From: Solidesulfovibrio magneticus
Lineage (GTDB): Bacteria; Desulfobacterota; Desulfovibrionia; Desulfovibrionales; Desulfovibrionaceae
DNA length: 16,192 bases
Direction: 5' to 3'
Assembly: GCA_002482565.1 (NCBI GenBank)
Contig: DLGG01000174.1
Span: 1,777-17,968, forward strand
The translations under genes were made by a program, and so were the position numbers. Below are positions 6,517 through 13,273 of this stretch, one piece after another (position 1 is the stretch's first letter; every line of letters starts with the position of its first letter). Under the pieces are notes generated by a model. It saw only the letters and a program-made list of their open reading frames with translations, did not search any database and was not told the origin of the DNA.

Positions 6517-8350
6517 CGGCTTCCTCCGTATCAGCCCCCTCGCCGCCCGCCACCGGCAAAAGCACCATGGCCGAGGTCCCGCCCTCGAGGCGCGGCGTCA
6601 GCCGGATCTCGCCGCCGTGGGCGGCCACGATCTTGTGGGCGATGGGCAGGCCCAGGCCCGTGCCCCGGGCCTTGGTGGTGTAATAGGGATCAAATATCCG
6701 GTCGCGCTCGGCCGGGTCGATGCCCCGGCCGGTGTCCGTGACTTCCAGATAGGCCCGACCGTCCGGGGCCAGGCCGGTGCGCAGGCCAAGCGTCCCGCCC
6801 TCGTCCATGGCCTGGACGGCGTTTAGGCACAGGTTCAGCACCGCCTGGGCCAGCCGGTCGGGATCAGCCGGAACATCGGGCACGCCAGGGATGTCCTCGA
6901 CCGCGATTTCCACGCCCCGGGCCAGGGCGTCGGGGCGGATGAGGCGGGCGGCGTGGCCGGCCAGATCGGCCAGGCGCACCGGGCGGCGCTGGATGTCCGA
7001 AGGCCGGGAGAATTCGATGAGTTCGGAGATGACGCGGTTAAGCCGATCCACCTCGCGCACCATGATCTCGGCGGCTTGGCGGTCCTCGCTGCCGGGGTCG
7101 AACTTGCCACCGAAATAGGCGGCGTAGCCTCGGATGGAACTGAGCGGATTGCGGATCTCATGGGCCACGCCGGCAGCCAGATTGCCCACGGCGGCGAGCT
7201 TTTCGCGGCGGCGCACCTCGGCTTCCAGCCGGCGCACCTCGCGCAGGTCGCGCAACACCACAAGCGACCCCACCGGCGTGCCCTCCTCGGTGCGCACGGC
7301 CGAGACCGATACGCCCAGGGCCGTCACCGGGCCGCCGGCCAGGGACATGTCCATCTCGCGCTCGTCGGCGACCGGCCGACGCAGCTCCTCCCAGGGCAGC
7401 ACCGAGGCGGCCTCGCGGCCGACCAGCCCGCCCGGGGCCACGCCGGCCAACTGTTCGGCCGCGCCGTTGGCCATGGCCACCTTGTCGTCGGGGCCGATGA
7501 GGATCAGTCCCGCCGGCATGGCCGCCACCACTTCCGAGGCCAAAGCCGTGGTCTGGCGCAGGGCCTTGCGCTGGGCCCGGTAGCTCTGGGCCCAGAAAAG
7601 CCCAAGCACGCCGCCCAGGCCCACGATGAGGATGACCGAGGCCGTGGTCAGCATGTTGTGCAGATCGGCCCGTCGGGCGGCCTCGATGGGGGCCACGTCC
7701 AGGGCGACGAAAATAATCAGCGGCACGCCGCGCAGGGGCCGTCGCACGCCCTTGGCGTCGCAGTCCTCGGTGCACAGAAATTCCCGTTCGCCGACCGGCG
7801 GATGAGCGCGCAGGCCATGGGGGCCTCGGCCAGGCGACGAAGGCACGAAACGCCGATAAACCAGAAACGACTCCCGCCCGGCCTCTTCCTCCACGGCCAG
7901 CCGCCACTTTTCGGCGGCGTCCGGGGCCAGCTCGGCCATGACCGGCGGATCAAAAAGCGCCTGCCCGATGCGCGAGGCGTCGCTGTGGGCCAGGATGCGT
8001 CCGTCCTCGTCGGTGACGGCAATGGCGAAAATGCCGGGCTGGTTGGCGGTTTCCTCAATGAGATGCTGCAGCCGGATGTCCGCGCCAAAGCCGCCGCGCA
8101 TCCCGGTGCGCGCCCCGGCCTCGAAAGCCTTGATGAGCGCCGCGCCTTTTTCCAGCAAAAGCTGGGTCATGTATTGTTTTTCGCGGCCCAGGTCCATGGC
8201 CGCCATGGCCGCCACCACGGCGGCCAGGATGCCGGCCGCGCCAAGCAGCAGCAAGGGCGACGCGCCGCCGCGAAACGACCAGCGCTTGATTATCTGACGC
8301 ACGGACGCGCCTGGGCAGCGCTCGGGAGCGCCTGGATAGAAAACAGCCAT
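6506..8350 (-). CDS. Membrane sensor histidine kinase (ZraS/HydH-like)
   Basis: This kinase is up to 614 residues long and is the sensor for the overlapping sigma-54 regulator. Numbering from the ATG at 8350, TM1 is at about 30-52, the periplasmic sensor at 53-232, TM2 at about 233-254, and a PAS-like domain at about 266-370. HisKA carries phosphoacceptor H397 in GVAHEIRNPLSSIRGYA. The HATPase has N506/N510, DTGRG at 539-543 and GTGLGL at 563-568. The HisKA sequence and layout match the ZraS/HydH group, whose E. coli member responds to zinc. The sensor contains H178, H183, C193 and C197 (CTEDC), a plausible metal or redox site. The start is uncertain: the ATG at 8350 has no Shine-Dalgarno and lies only about 5 bases after the expected transcription start of the promoter at 8362-8390, so it is either leaderless or starts at the GTG at 8302 (VRQIIKRW). 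Confidence 0.93.
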   Translation of the reverse strand: MAVFYPGAPERCPGASVRQIIKRWSFRGGASPLLLLGAAGILAAVVAAMAAMDLGREKQYMTQLLLEKGAALIKAFEAGARTGMRGGFGADIRLQHLIEETANQPGIFAIAVTDEDGRILAHSDASRIGQALFDPPVMAELAPDAAEKWRLAVEEEAGRESFLVYRRFVPSSPGRGPHGLRAHPPVGEREFLCTEDCDAKGVRRPLRGVPLIIFVALDVAPIEAARRADLHNMLTTASVILIVGLGGVLGLFWAQSYRAQRKALRQTTALASEVVAAMPAGLILIGPDDKVAMANGAAEQLAGVAPGGLVGREAASVLPWEELRRPVADEREMDMSLAGGPVTALGVSVSAVRTEEGTPVGSLVVLRDLREVRRLEAEVRRREKLAAVGNLAAGVAHEIRNPLSSIRGYAAYFGGKFDPGSEDRQAAEIMVREVDRLNRVISELIEFSRPSDIQRRPVRLADLAGHAARLIRPDALARGVEIAVEDIPGVPDVPADPDRLAQAVLNLCLNAVQAMDEGGTLGLRTGLAPDGRAYLEVTDTGRGIDPAERDRIFDPYYTTKARGTGLGLPIAHKIVAAHGGEIRLTPRLEGGTSAMVLLPVAGGEGADTEEADAG

Positions 8351-8361
8351 GTTGCATACAT

Positions 8362-8390
8362 TCTATACACACCTAAGGAATTACTGTCTA
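8362..8390 (-). promoter_or_regulatory. Sigma-70-type promoter for the two-component genes
   Basis: On the minus strand TAGACA (8390-8385) is followed after exactly 17 bp by TATAGA (8367-8362). The -35 matches consensus at five of six positions and the -10 at four of six. Transcription would begin near 8355. An overlapping TAGAAT could be an alternative -10 with a 19-bp spacer. Confidence 0.6.
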
Positions 8391-8416
8391 GAAAAGCGAC
8401 GCTAGGCAAGCAGCCA

Positions 8417-8478
8417 GGCTGCCGGCCGGCGTCTGGCCACAACGTTTGCATCCCTCGTTCCAAGCTTGGCTTCCGGCC
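8417..8478. promoter_or_regulatory. Candidate upstream activator sites for the sigma-54 promoter
   Basis: GGCTKCCGGCC occurs at 8417-8427 and again at 8468-8478, 51 bp apart (about five helical turns). A perfect 10-bp palindrome CCAAGCTTGG lies at 8460-8469, and GCCAG/CTGGC arms flank the first copy (8413-8417, 8433-8437). They lie about 60-120 bp before the expected sigma-54 start near 8539, a usual distance for NtrC-family sites. Which element, if any, is bound cannot be decided from this sequence alone. Confidence 0.3.
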
Positions 8479-8512
8479 GATCCGGGCACGGCGGTGTCCC
8501 GGACGCCCCCTC

Positions 8513-8528
8513 TGGCACGGGCATTGCT
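8513..8528 (+). promoter_or_regulatory. Sigma-54 (-24/-12) promoter of the DUF2318-ABC operon
   Basis: TGGCACG (8513-8519), four bases, then TTGCT (8524-8528) match the sigma-54 consensus TGGCACG-N4-TTGCW at every fixed position, with exact GG-to-GC spacing. Transcription would start near 8539, leaving a leader of about 56 bases before the ATG at 8595. This rules out the longer open frame starting at 8466. The sigma-54 activator encoded at 5125-6516 is the obvious candidate regulator. Confidence 0.88.
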
Positions 8529-8594
8529 AAAATTCCGACCGTGCTTGTAGCCTTTTTGGCTCCCCCCATACGCTTGTCAGCCAAAGGAACCGTT

Positions 8595-9074
8595 ATGCCC
8601 TTCTCCGCCCCTAAACGCCTGCTGCCCGTTGCCCTGGCCTGTCTGGCCGTTTTGGCCATTCTGTTTGTCGCCGCCGGCCCCGGCCATGCCCTGCTCGGCT
8701 TTTCCTCCGGCCCGACCAGCCTGAAGCCAGCCGACGGCATCGTCGCCTTTCCGGTGGCCGATCTGGCCGACGGCAAGGCGCACTTCTATGCCGTGAACGC
8801 CGCCGGCAAGGAAGTGCGCTTTTTCGCCGTCAAAACCAAGGACGGCCGGGTGCGCACGGCCCTGGACGCCTGCGACGTGTGTTATCCCGAGAAAAAAGGC
8901 TACCGTCAGGAAGGCGACTTCATGCTCTGCATCAACTGCGGCCGGCGCTTCCACATGAACATGGTGGGCGACCAGCGCGGCGGCTGCAACCCCTCGCCTC
9001 TGGCCTCGGAAGTGGCGGGAGAGACCGTGCGCGTGAAAATGGCCGATCTCGCCGCCGGCGCGGCTTATTTCTAG
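8595..9074 (+). CDS. Exported DUF2318 protein with Cys pairs
   Basis: This 159-residue protein has an N-terminal hydrophobic segment at about 9-28 with a likely signal cleavage after GHA (residue 32). A DUF2318-type domain follows, with CDVC (C93, C96), CINC (C112, C115), a nearby RRFHMNM (H120) and a late C131. The CxxC-x15-CxxC layout suggests binding of iron, another metal or an Fe-S cluster outside the membrane. It is not a c-type heme site because no histidine directly follows either CxxC. The start at 8595 has AAAGGA upstream and lies downstream of the sigma-54 promoter. From memory, DUF2318 proteins accompany MacB-type ABC transporters and FTR1/P19 iron uptake genes, for example in the Campylobacter p19 region. 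Here the ABC genes follow directly, but no FTR1 or P19 is present. The precise function is unknown. Confidence 0.85.
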   Translation: MPFSAPKRLLPVALACLAVLAILFVAAGPGHALLGFSSGPTSLKPADGIVAFPVADLADGKAHFYAVNAAGKEVRFFAVKTKDGRVRTALDACDVCYPEKKGYRQEGDFMLCINCGRRFHMNMVGDQRGGCNPSPLASEVAGETVRVKMADLAAGAAYF

Positions 9075-9102
9075 TCGGCAACGCCACACCCAGCGAGGAA
9101 CC

Positions 9103-10269
9103 GTGAACATCCTGACCATTCCGCTGCGCAACCTGCGCCGCAAACTGGCAAGAAGCCTGCTCACGGCCGTGGTCTTCGCCGTGGGCGTGGCCTCGGTGAC
9201 GGCCCTGGTCGAATTGTCCAAGGCCGTGGGCGAGAGCCTGGAATCCAAGCTCGCCGCCTACGGGGCCAACATCCTGGTCAGCCCGAAAACCGAAACGCTG
9301 TCGGTGGGCTACGGCGGCATGGCCCTGGGCGACGTCTCGGTGGACATCAAGTATTTCAAGGAAGACGAAACCCTGGCCGCCATTGCCGGCATCCACCATA
9401 AAGACCGCCTCAGCGCCGTGGCCCCGAAGTTCGTGCTGCTGGCCCGGGTGGCCGACACCCCGGTCGGCGTCATCGGCGTGGATTTCGAGCAGGAACGCCA
9501 GATCAAAAGCCACTGGTTCACCGAAGCCGGCACGCTCTCCCTGGATTCCTTCGGCCTGCTGGCCGGCAGCGAGGCGGCGGCGCGACTTGGTCTCGCCCCG
9601 GGGGCCGTCGTGCCCCTGGAAGGCCGCGACTTCACCGTGACCGGCGTCCTTGGCCCCACCGGCTCCGAGGACGACAAGCTCCTTTTCGCTGACCTCCACG
9701 CCTTGCAGGCCGCCGCCGGCAAGATCAACCGCATCCACTTCGTCGAAGTGGCGGCCCTGTGCGCCGGCTGCCCCATCGAGGAGATCACGGCCCAAATAGC
9801 TTCGAGCCTGCCCGGCGCCGACGTCAAGGCCATGCAGCAGGTGGTCAAAAGCCGCATGATGACCGTGGATTTCGTCAAGCATCTGGCCTTTGCCGTGTCC
9901 GGCGTCATCCTGCTCACGGCCTGCGTCATGATCGGTCTTTCGATTTTTTCCTCGGTCAACGAGCGCAAAAACGAGATCGGCCTGCTGCGCGCCCTGGGCT
10001 TCTCCAAGGGTTCGGTGTTCCTGCTCATGCATCTGGAGGCCCTGCTCCTGGGGGCCACGGCGGCGGTCATCGGCCAGGCGGCCGGCTTTGCCGCCAGCGG
10101 CCGGCTCATGGCGCTGCTCGACCTCGGCGAACAGGCCGCGCCCACATTCGATCCCCTGCAGTTCGCCCTGGTGTTCGTGGGCGTGGCCGCCCTGACCAGC
10201 CTGGCCTCCCTGCCCCCGGCCCTGGCTGCCTCCCGCATCGAGCCGTCCCAGGCGCTGGTGATGTTGTAG
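9103..10269 (+). CDS. MacB/FtsX-type ABC transporter permease
   Basis: This 388-residue inner-membrane protein has the FtsX/MacB layout: TM1 at about 18-38, a large extracytoplasmic domain at about 40-255, then three TM segments near 259-282, 307-330 and 353-376. The coupling motif NERKNEIGLLRALGFSKG lies at about 286-303 between TM2 and TM3. The extracytoplasmic domain has a CAGC pair (C220, C223) followed by PIEEI; I recall this CxxC as typical of permeases neighbouring DUF2318 genes. The start is GTG with GAGGA upstream, 28 bp after the DUF2318 gene. Transporters of this fold usually act by mechanotransmission or export rather than classical import, so the substrate is open. Iron or another metal is an inference from the neighbours. 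The ATPase partner follows after a palindromic element. Confidence 0.9.
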   Translation: MNILTIPLRNLRRKLARSLLTAVVFAVGVASVTALVELSKAVGESLESKLAAYGANILVSPKTETLSVGYGGMALGDVSVDIKYFKEDETLAAIAGIHHKDRLSAVAPKFVLLARVADTPVGVIGVDFEQERQIKSHWFTEAGTLSLDSFGLLAGSEAAARLGLAPGAVVPLEGRDFTVTGVLGPTGSEDDKLLFADLHALQAAAGKINRIHFVEVAALCAGCPIEEITAQIASSLPGADVKAMQQVVKSRMMTVDFVKHLAFAVSGVILLTACVMIGLSIFSSVNERKNEIGLLRALGFSKGSVFLLMHLEALLLGATAAVIGQAAGFAASGRLMALLDLGEQAAPTFDPLQFALVFVGVAALTSLASLPPALAASRIEPSQALVML

Positions 10270-10286
10270 GAAGAGTAAGAAGAAGA

Positions 10287-10325
10287 GCCTCCGGCGGCCG
10301 GGGGCCTGAGGCCCCCGGACCCCCC
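10287..10325 (+). repeat. GC-rich palindromic intergenic element, copy B
   Basis: It starts GCCTCCGGCGGCCGGG and ends CCCGGACCC, like copy A at 32-71. The stem here is a perfect 9 bp (10298-10306 with 10310-10318) around TGA. It lies inside the operon, 17 bp after the permease stop and just before the ATPase ribosome-binding site. There is no T-run, so it is unlikely to end transcription, but it may affect mRNA stability or lower ATPase expression. Confidence 0.65.
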
Positions 10326-10340
10326 AACAAGGAAAACGGA

Positions 10341-11045
10341 ATGCTTGTCGCCAAGGATATCGTCAAAACTTTCGCCGGCGAGGCCGGCAACGCCCCGGCC
10401 CTGCGCGGCGTGTCGCTTGCCGTCGCGGCCGGTGAATTCGTGGCCGTCACCGGCCGTTCGGGCTCGGGCAAATCGACCCTGCTCAACATCCTCTCCAGCC
10501 TGCTCACCCCGGACGCCGGCCAGGTGCTCTACGATGGCCGCGACCTGGCCGCCATGTCCGCCCGGGAGCGCGACAAACTGCGGGCCACGGACTTTTCCAT
10601 GGTCTTCCAGATGCACCACCTGCTCCCCTACCTCACCGCCTTCGAAAACGTGCTGACCCCCTTTCTCTCAAGCTGGCGGCCCGTGGACGCCGCGCGCAAG
10701 GCCTTCGCCCTGGAATGCCTGGAACGGGTCGGCCTTGCCGACAAGGCCGAACGCCTGCCGGGCAAGCTCTCCGGCGGCGAACAGCAGCGGGTGGCCATCG
10801 CCCGGGCCCTGGTCACCCGGCCCCGGGCGCTTTTCGCCGACGAACCCACCGGCAGCCTGGACGGGAGCACCGGCCGCCAGATCATGGACATTCTGTCGGA
10901 CCTCAACAAGGAGGGCCTCACCGTGGTGCTGGTCACCCACGAACCGCTCTACGCCCGTATGGCCGGACGGCTGGTGGAAATCGCCGACGGCAGGCTCGCG
11001 GCCGACAATGGAACGCCCGCTCCCGCGCCAAGCCGAACCGTTTGA
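10341..11045 (+). CDS. ABC transporter ATPase, LolD/MacB-type
   Basis: This 234-residue cytoplasmic ATPase powers the upstream MacB-type permease. Walker A GRSGSGKST lies at 38-46, the Q-loop glutamine at 90 (VFQMHHLLPYLTAFENV), the signature LSGGEQQR at 143-150, Walker B ALFADEP at 163-169 with the catalytic glutamate E168, and the H-loop histidine at 200. The stretch after the Q-loop and the short length are typical of the LolD/MacB/FtsE group. The start at 10341 has AAGGA upstream. The 71-bp gap from the permease is filled by palindromic element B, so the gene is probably in the same transcript. The last codons overlap a possible -35 of the next gene. The substrate is not readable from the ATPase. 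Confidence 0.93.
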   Translation: MLVAKDIVKTFAGEAGNAPALRGVSLAVAAGEFVAVTGRSGSGKSTLLNILSSLLTPDAGQVLYDGRDLAAMSARERDKLRATDFSMVFQMHHLLPYLTAFENVLTPFLSSWRPVDAARKAFALECLERVGLADKAERLPGKLSGGEQQRVAIARALVTRPRALFADEPTGSLDGSTGRQIMDILSDLNKEGLTVVLVTHEPLYARMAGRLVEIADGRLAADNGTPAPAPSRTV

Positions 11046-11070
11046 CAAATCTTCCTGCGTCCCCTTAGGA
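11042..11070 (+). promoter_or_regulatory. Possible promoter for the chemoreceptor gene
   Basis: A perfect TTGACA (11042-11047) overlaps the ATPase stop codon. The only -10-like sequences are poor: TTAGGA at 17 bp or TAGGAA at 18 bp. It could let the chemoreceptor gene be transcribed apart from the ABC genes. The evidence is weak, and readthrough across the 83-bp gap is equally possible because no terminator lies there. Confidence 0.25.
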
Positions 11071-11128
11071 AATTGCTGTGTTTCGTCGATACGGCAACAA
11101 GCAAGACGGAACCGCAGGAGATTGTTAC

Positions 11129-13162
11129 ATGCGCAACTTGAAGCTTGGGGTCAAACTGGTCGGCGGCTTTCTCATCACGGCGGCCATCACCCTTATAGTC
11201 GGCCTGGTCGGCTTGTCCGGCCTCTCCACCGTGTCCAACCACCTGGAAACGGTCACCGACGTCAGCCTGCCCACCGTGCGCGATCTGCAACTGATCAAGA
11301 TCGCCGGCGAGACCGTCCGGGTGGCGCAGCGTAGCCTGCTCATTCCCGGGCTCGATCAGAAAGACCGGGAACGCCAGTACGAGAATATCGTCCGGGTCCG
11401 CGACACCTACCGCAAAGCCTGGGACGAGTACGACAAATTGCCCAAATCCCCAGAAGCCGAACGCGTGTGGCGGGAATTCGGCCCGGCCTGGCAGGAATGG
11501 GTCAAGATCAACAACGAAACCTTCGAACTGGCCAAGCAGTGGGACAAGTCCGACATCGACGATCCAACGGAACTACGCCAGAAAATTTACTTGTTCCGAG
11601 GCGACCACTACAAACTCCTCGACGACGCCTACGGCTTGGCTCTGTCCGGCAAGCCACTGACCGGCGGAGATAACGCCGAACAGTGCAATTTCGGGCAATG
11701 GATGGCCTCAACCGGACGCAACATCAATAATCCGGTCTTCAAAAAGGCTATCCAAGATTTGCGCCAAGTGCACGAAAAACTGCATCGCGGCGTGGCTCGC
11801 CTCAAGGAAATGGCCGCCAAAAACGCTCCTAAAGATGAGCTGCTGACCCTTGTCCGCACGGAAATCCACGAACCCGTGGAACAGACCGTGGCCCAGTTCA
11901 ACCTCATGGCCGACGAAGTGGGACGGGTCGAGGAAATCTACGGCCGGATGCGCCAGGACGCCATGGTCACGGTGCGCGACAAGCAGGTCCGTTGTTTCGA
12001 ACTCCTTGACCGGCTCATGACCCTGTCCATTGCCGACGCCGAGCAGAGCCAGGCCGAAGGCGAGGCCGCCGCCGCCAAGGCCAGGATGATTTCCATCATC
12101 GGCATCGGTTTCGGCGTGGCGCTGGCCCTGCTTCTGGGCATCGTCATCTCCCGCATGATCACGCGCCCCATTCTTCTGGGCGTGCGCGCCGCCGAAGGCC
12201 TGGCCGCCGGCGACCTCAACCAGCGCATCGACATTGACCAGAAAGACGAGATCGGCGATCTGGCCAAGGCCTTGCGCCACATGATCCAAAAGCTTCGCGA
12301 AGTGGTCGGCCAGGTGCAGTCCGGGGCGGAAAACGTGGCCTCGGGCTCCGAGGAGCTTTCGGCCACCACCCAAAGCCTGTCCCAGGGCGCCACCGAACAG
12401 GCGGCCAGCGTCGAGGAGATCTCCTCGTCCATGGAAGAGATGGCCGCCAATATCCGCCAGAACGCCGACAACGCCAAGCAGACCGAGCAGATGGCGCTCA
12501 AGACCGCTTCCGACGCCCAAAACGGCGGCGAAGCCGTGGCCAAGACCGTCAGCGCCATGAAGCAGATCGCCGAAAAAATCGGCATCATTGAGGAAATCGC
12601 CCGTCAGACCAACCTGTTGGCCCTTAACGCCGCCATCGAGGCGGCCCGGGCCGGCGAGCACGGCAAGGGCTTCGCCGTGGTCGCGGCCGAAGTTCGCAAG
12701 CTGGCCGAGCGCAGCGGCAACGCGGCCGGCGAAATCAGCGAGCTGTCCTCCTCCAGCGTCCAGATCGCCGAAAAAGCCGGCGAACTCCTGGCTCGCATCG
12801 TGCCGGACATCCAGCGCACCACCGAACTCATCCAGGAAATCACGGCCTCAAGCGTCGAGCAAAATTCCGGGGCCGAGCAGGTCAACCGGGCCATCCAGCA
12901 GCTCGACCAAGTCGTCCAACAAAACGCCTCGGCCTCCGAGGAAATGGCTTCCACCGCCGAGGAACTGTCGAGCCAGGCCCTGCAGCTCCAGGACACCGTG
13001 GCTTACTTCCGCCTTGACACCATGACCCGCCGACCCAGCGCCCCCAAGGCCCTGGCCGCCGGCCGCAAGTCGTCCCGTCCGGTCATCCGGCCGGCCCGCC
13101 CAGCTTCCGCCAAGGTGGATCTGCACAAGGACGCCGACGACAGCGACTTCGAACGCTTCTAG
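11129..13162 (+). CDS. Methyl-accepting chemotaxis protein with periplasmic CZB domain
   Basis: This 677-residue chemoreceptor passes a periplasmic signal to CheA/CheW. TM1 is at about 8-31, the helical sensor region at 32-318 and TM2 at about 320-343. HAMP runs from 346 to about 395 (RPILLGVRAAEGLAAGDLNQ), followed by a long coiled-coil signalling domain with hairpin tip EEIARQTNLLALNAAIEAAR at about 488-507. The sensor region contains the CZB zinc-binding pattern: H160, C186 in CNFGQW, H215 and H219. CZB domains bind zinc with three His and one Cys and are usually cytoplasmic, but this one is periplasmic. The C-terminus has a Pro/Ala/Arg-rich tether ending DFERF, which fits the CheR/CheB-docking pattern x-aromatic-x-x-aromatic. 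The start is the ATG at 11129, with GCAGGAG 8 bases upstream, rather than the GTG at 11078. A strong terminator follows. Confidence 0.95.
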   Translation: MRNLKLGVKLVGGFLITAAITLIVGLVGLSGLSTVSNHLETVTDVSLPTVRDLQLIKIAGETVRVAQRSLLIPGLDQKDRERQYENIVRVRDTYRKAWDEYDKLPKSPEAERVWREFGPAWQEWVKINNETFELAKQWDKSDIDDPTELRQKIYLFRGDHYKLLDDAYGLALSGKPLTGGDNAEQCNFGQWMASTGRNINNPVFKKAIQDLRQVHEKLHRGVARLKEMAAKNAPKDELLTLVRTEIHEPVEQTVAQFNLMADEVGRVEEIYGRMRQDAMVTVRDKQVRCFELLDRLMTLSIADAEQSQAEGEAAAAKARMISIIGIGFGVALALLLGIVISRMITRPILLGVRAAEGLAAGDLNQRIDIDQKDEIGDLAKALRHMIQKLREVVGQVQSGAENVASGSEELSATTQSLSQGATEQAASVEEISSSMEEMAANIRQNADNAKQTEQMALKTASDAQNGGEAVAKTVSAMKQIAEKIGIIEEIARQTNLLALNAAIEAARAGEHGKGFAVVAAEVRKLAERSGNAAGEISELSSSSVQIAEKAGELLARIVPDIQRTTELIQEITASSVEQNSGAEQVNRAIQQLDQVVQQNASASEEMASTAEELSSQALQLQDTVAYFRLDTMTRRPSAPKALAAGRKSSRPVIRPARPASAKVDLHKDADDSDFERF

Positions 13163-13184
13163 GCCAGTCGTTTCGCACAATCAC

Positions 13185-13222
13185 AAAGCCCCCGCGCTGC
13201 CAAGGCAACGCGGGGGCTTTTT
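13185..13222 (+). terminator. Intrinsic terminator after the chemoreceptor gene
   Basis: A 12-bp stem (13185-13196 with 13209-13220) ends in TTTTT at 13218-13222, 22 bp after the stop. The 12-base loop contains a smaller TGCC/GGCA stem. On the minus strand it ends in only three T, so it could be a weaker stop for the convergent gene at 13274. Confidence 0.92.
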
Positions 13223-13273
13223 CGGTTGTTCATGCTCCGCTTGCCCCATAATGGAGCAGGGAGTTCCCAGGCG

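Noticed and set aside
6953..8530. A 525-codon open frame on the plus strand opposite the kinase gene
   Set aside because: It is antisense to a kinase with all catalytic motifs, has no recognisable domain and reflects high-GC codon bias. The same holds for the long frames at 2545-3846, 9309-10619 and 3853-4737 on the minus strand.
8466..8594. Longer N-terminus for the DUF2318 protein starting at 8466
   Set aside because: The sigma-54 promoter at 8513-8528 would lie inside it, while the ATG at 8595 has a good ribosome-binding site followed at once by a signal peptide.
11063..11077. TTGCT before the chemoreceptor gene as a sigma-54 -12 element
   Set aside because: No GG lies at the required distance upstream; the bases there are CC.
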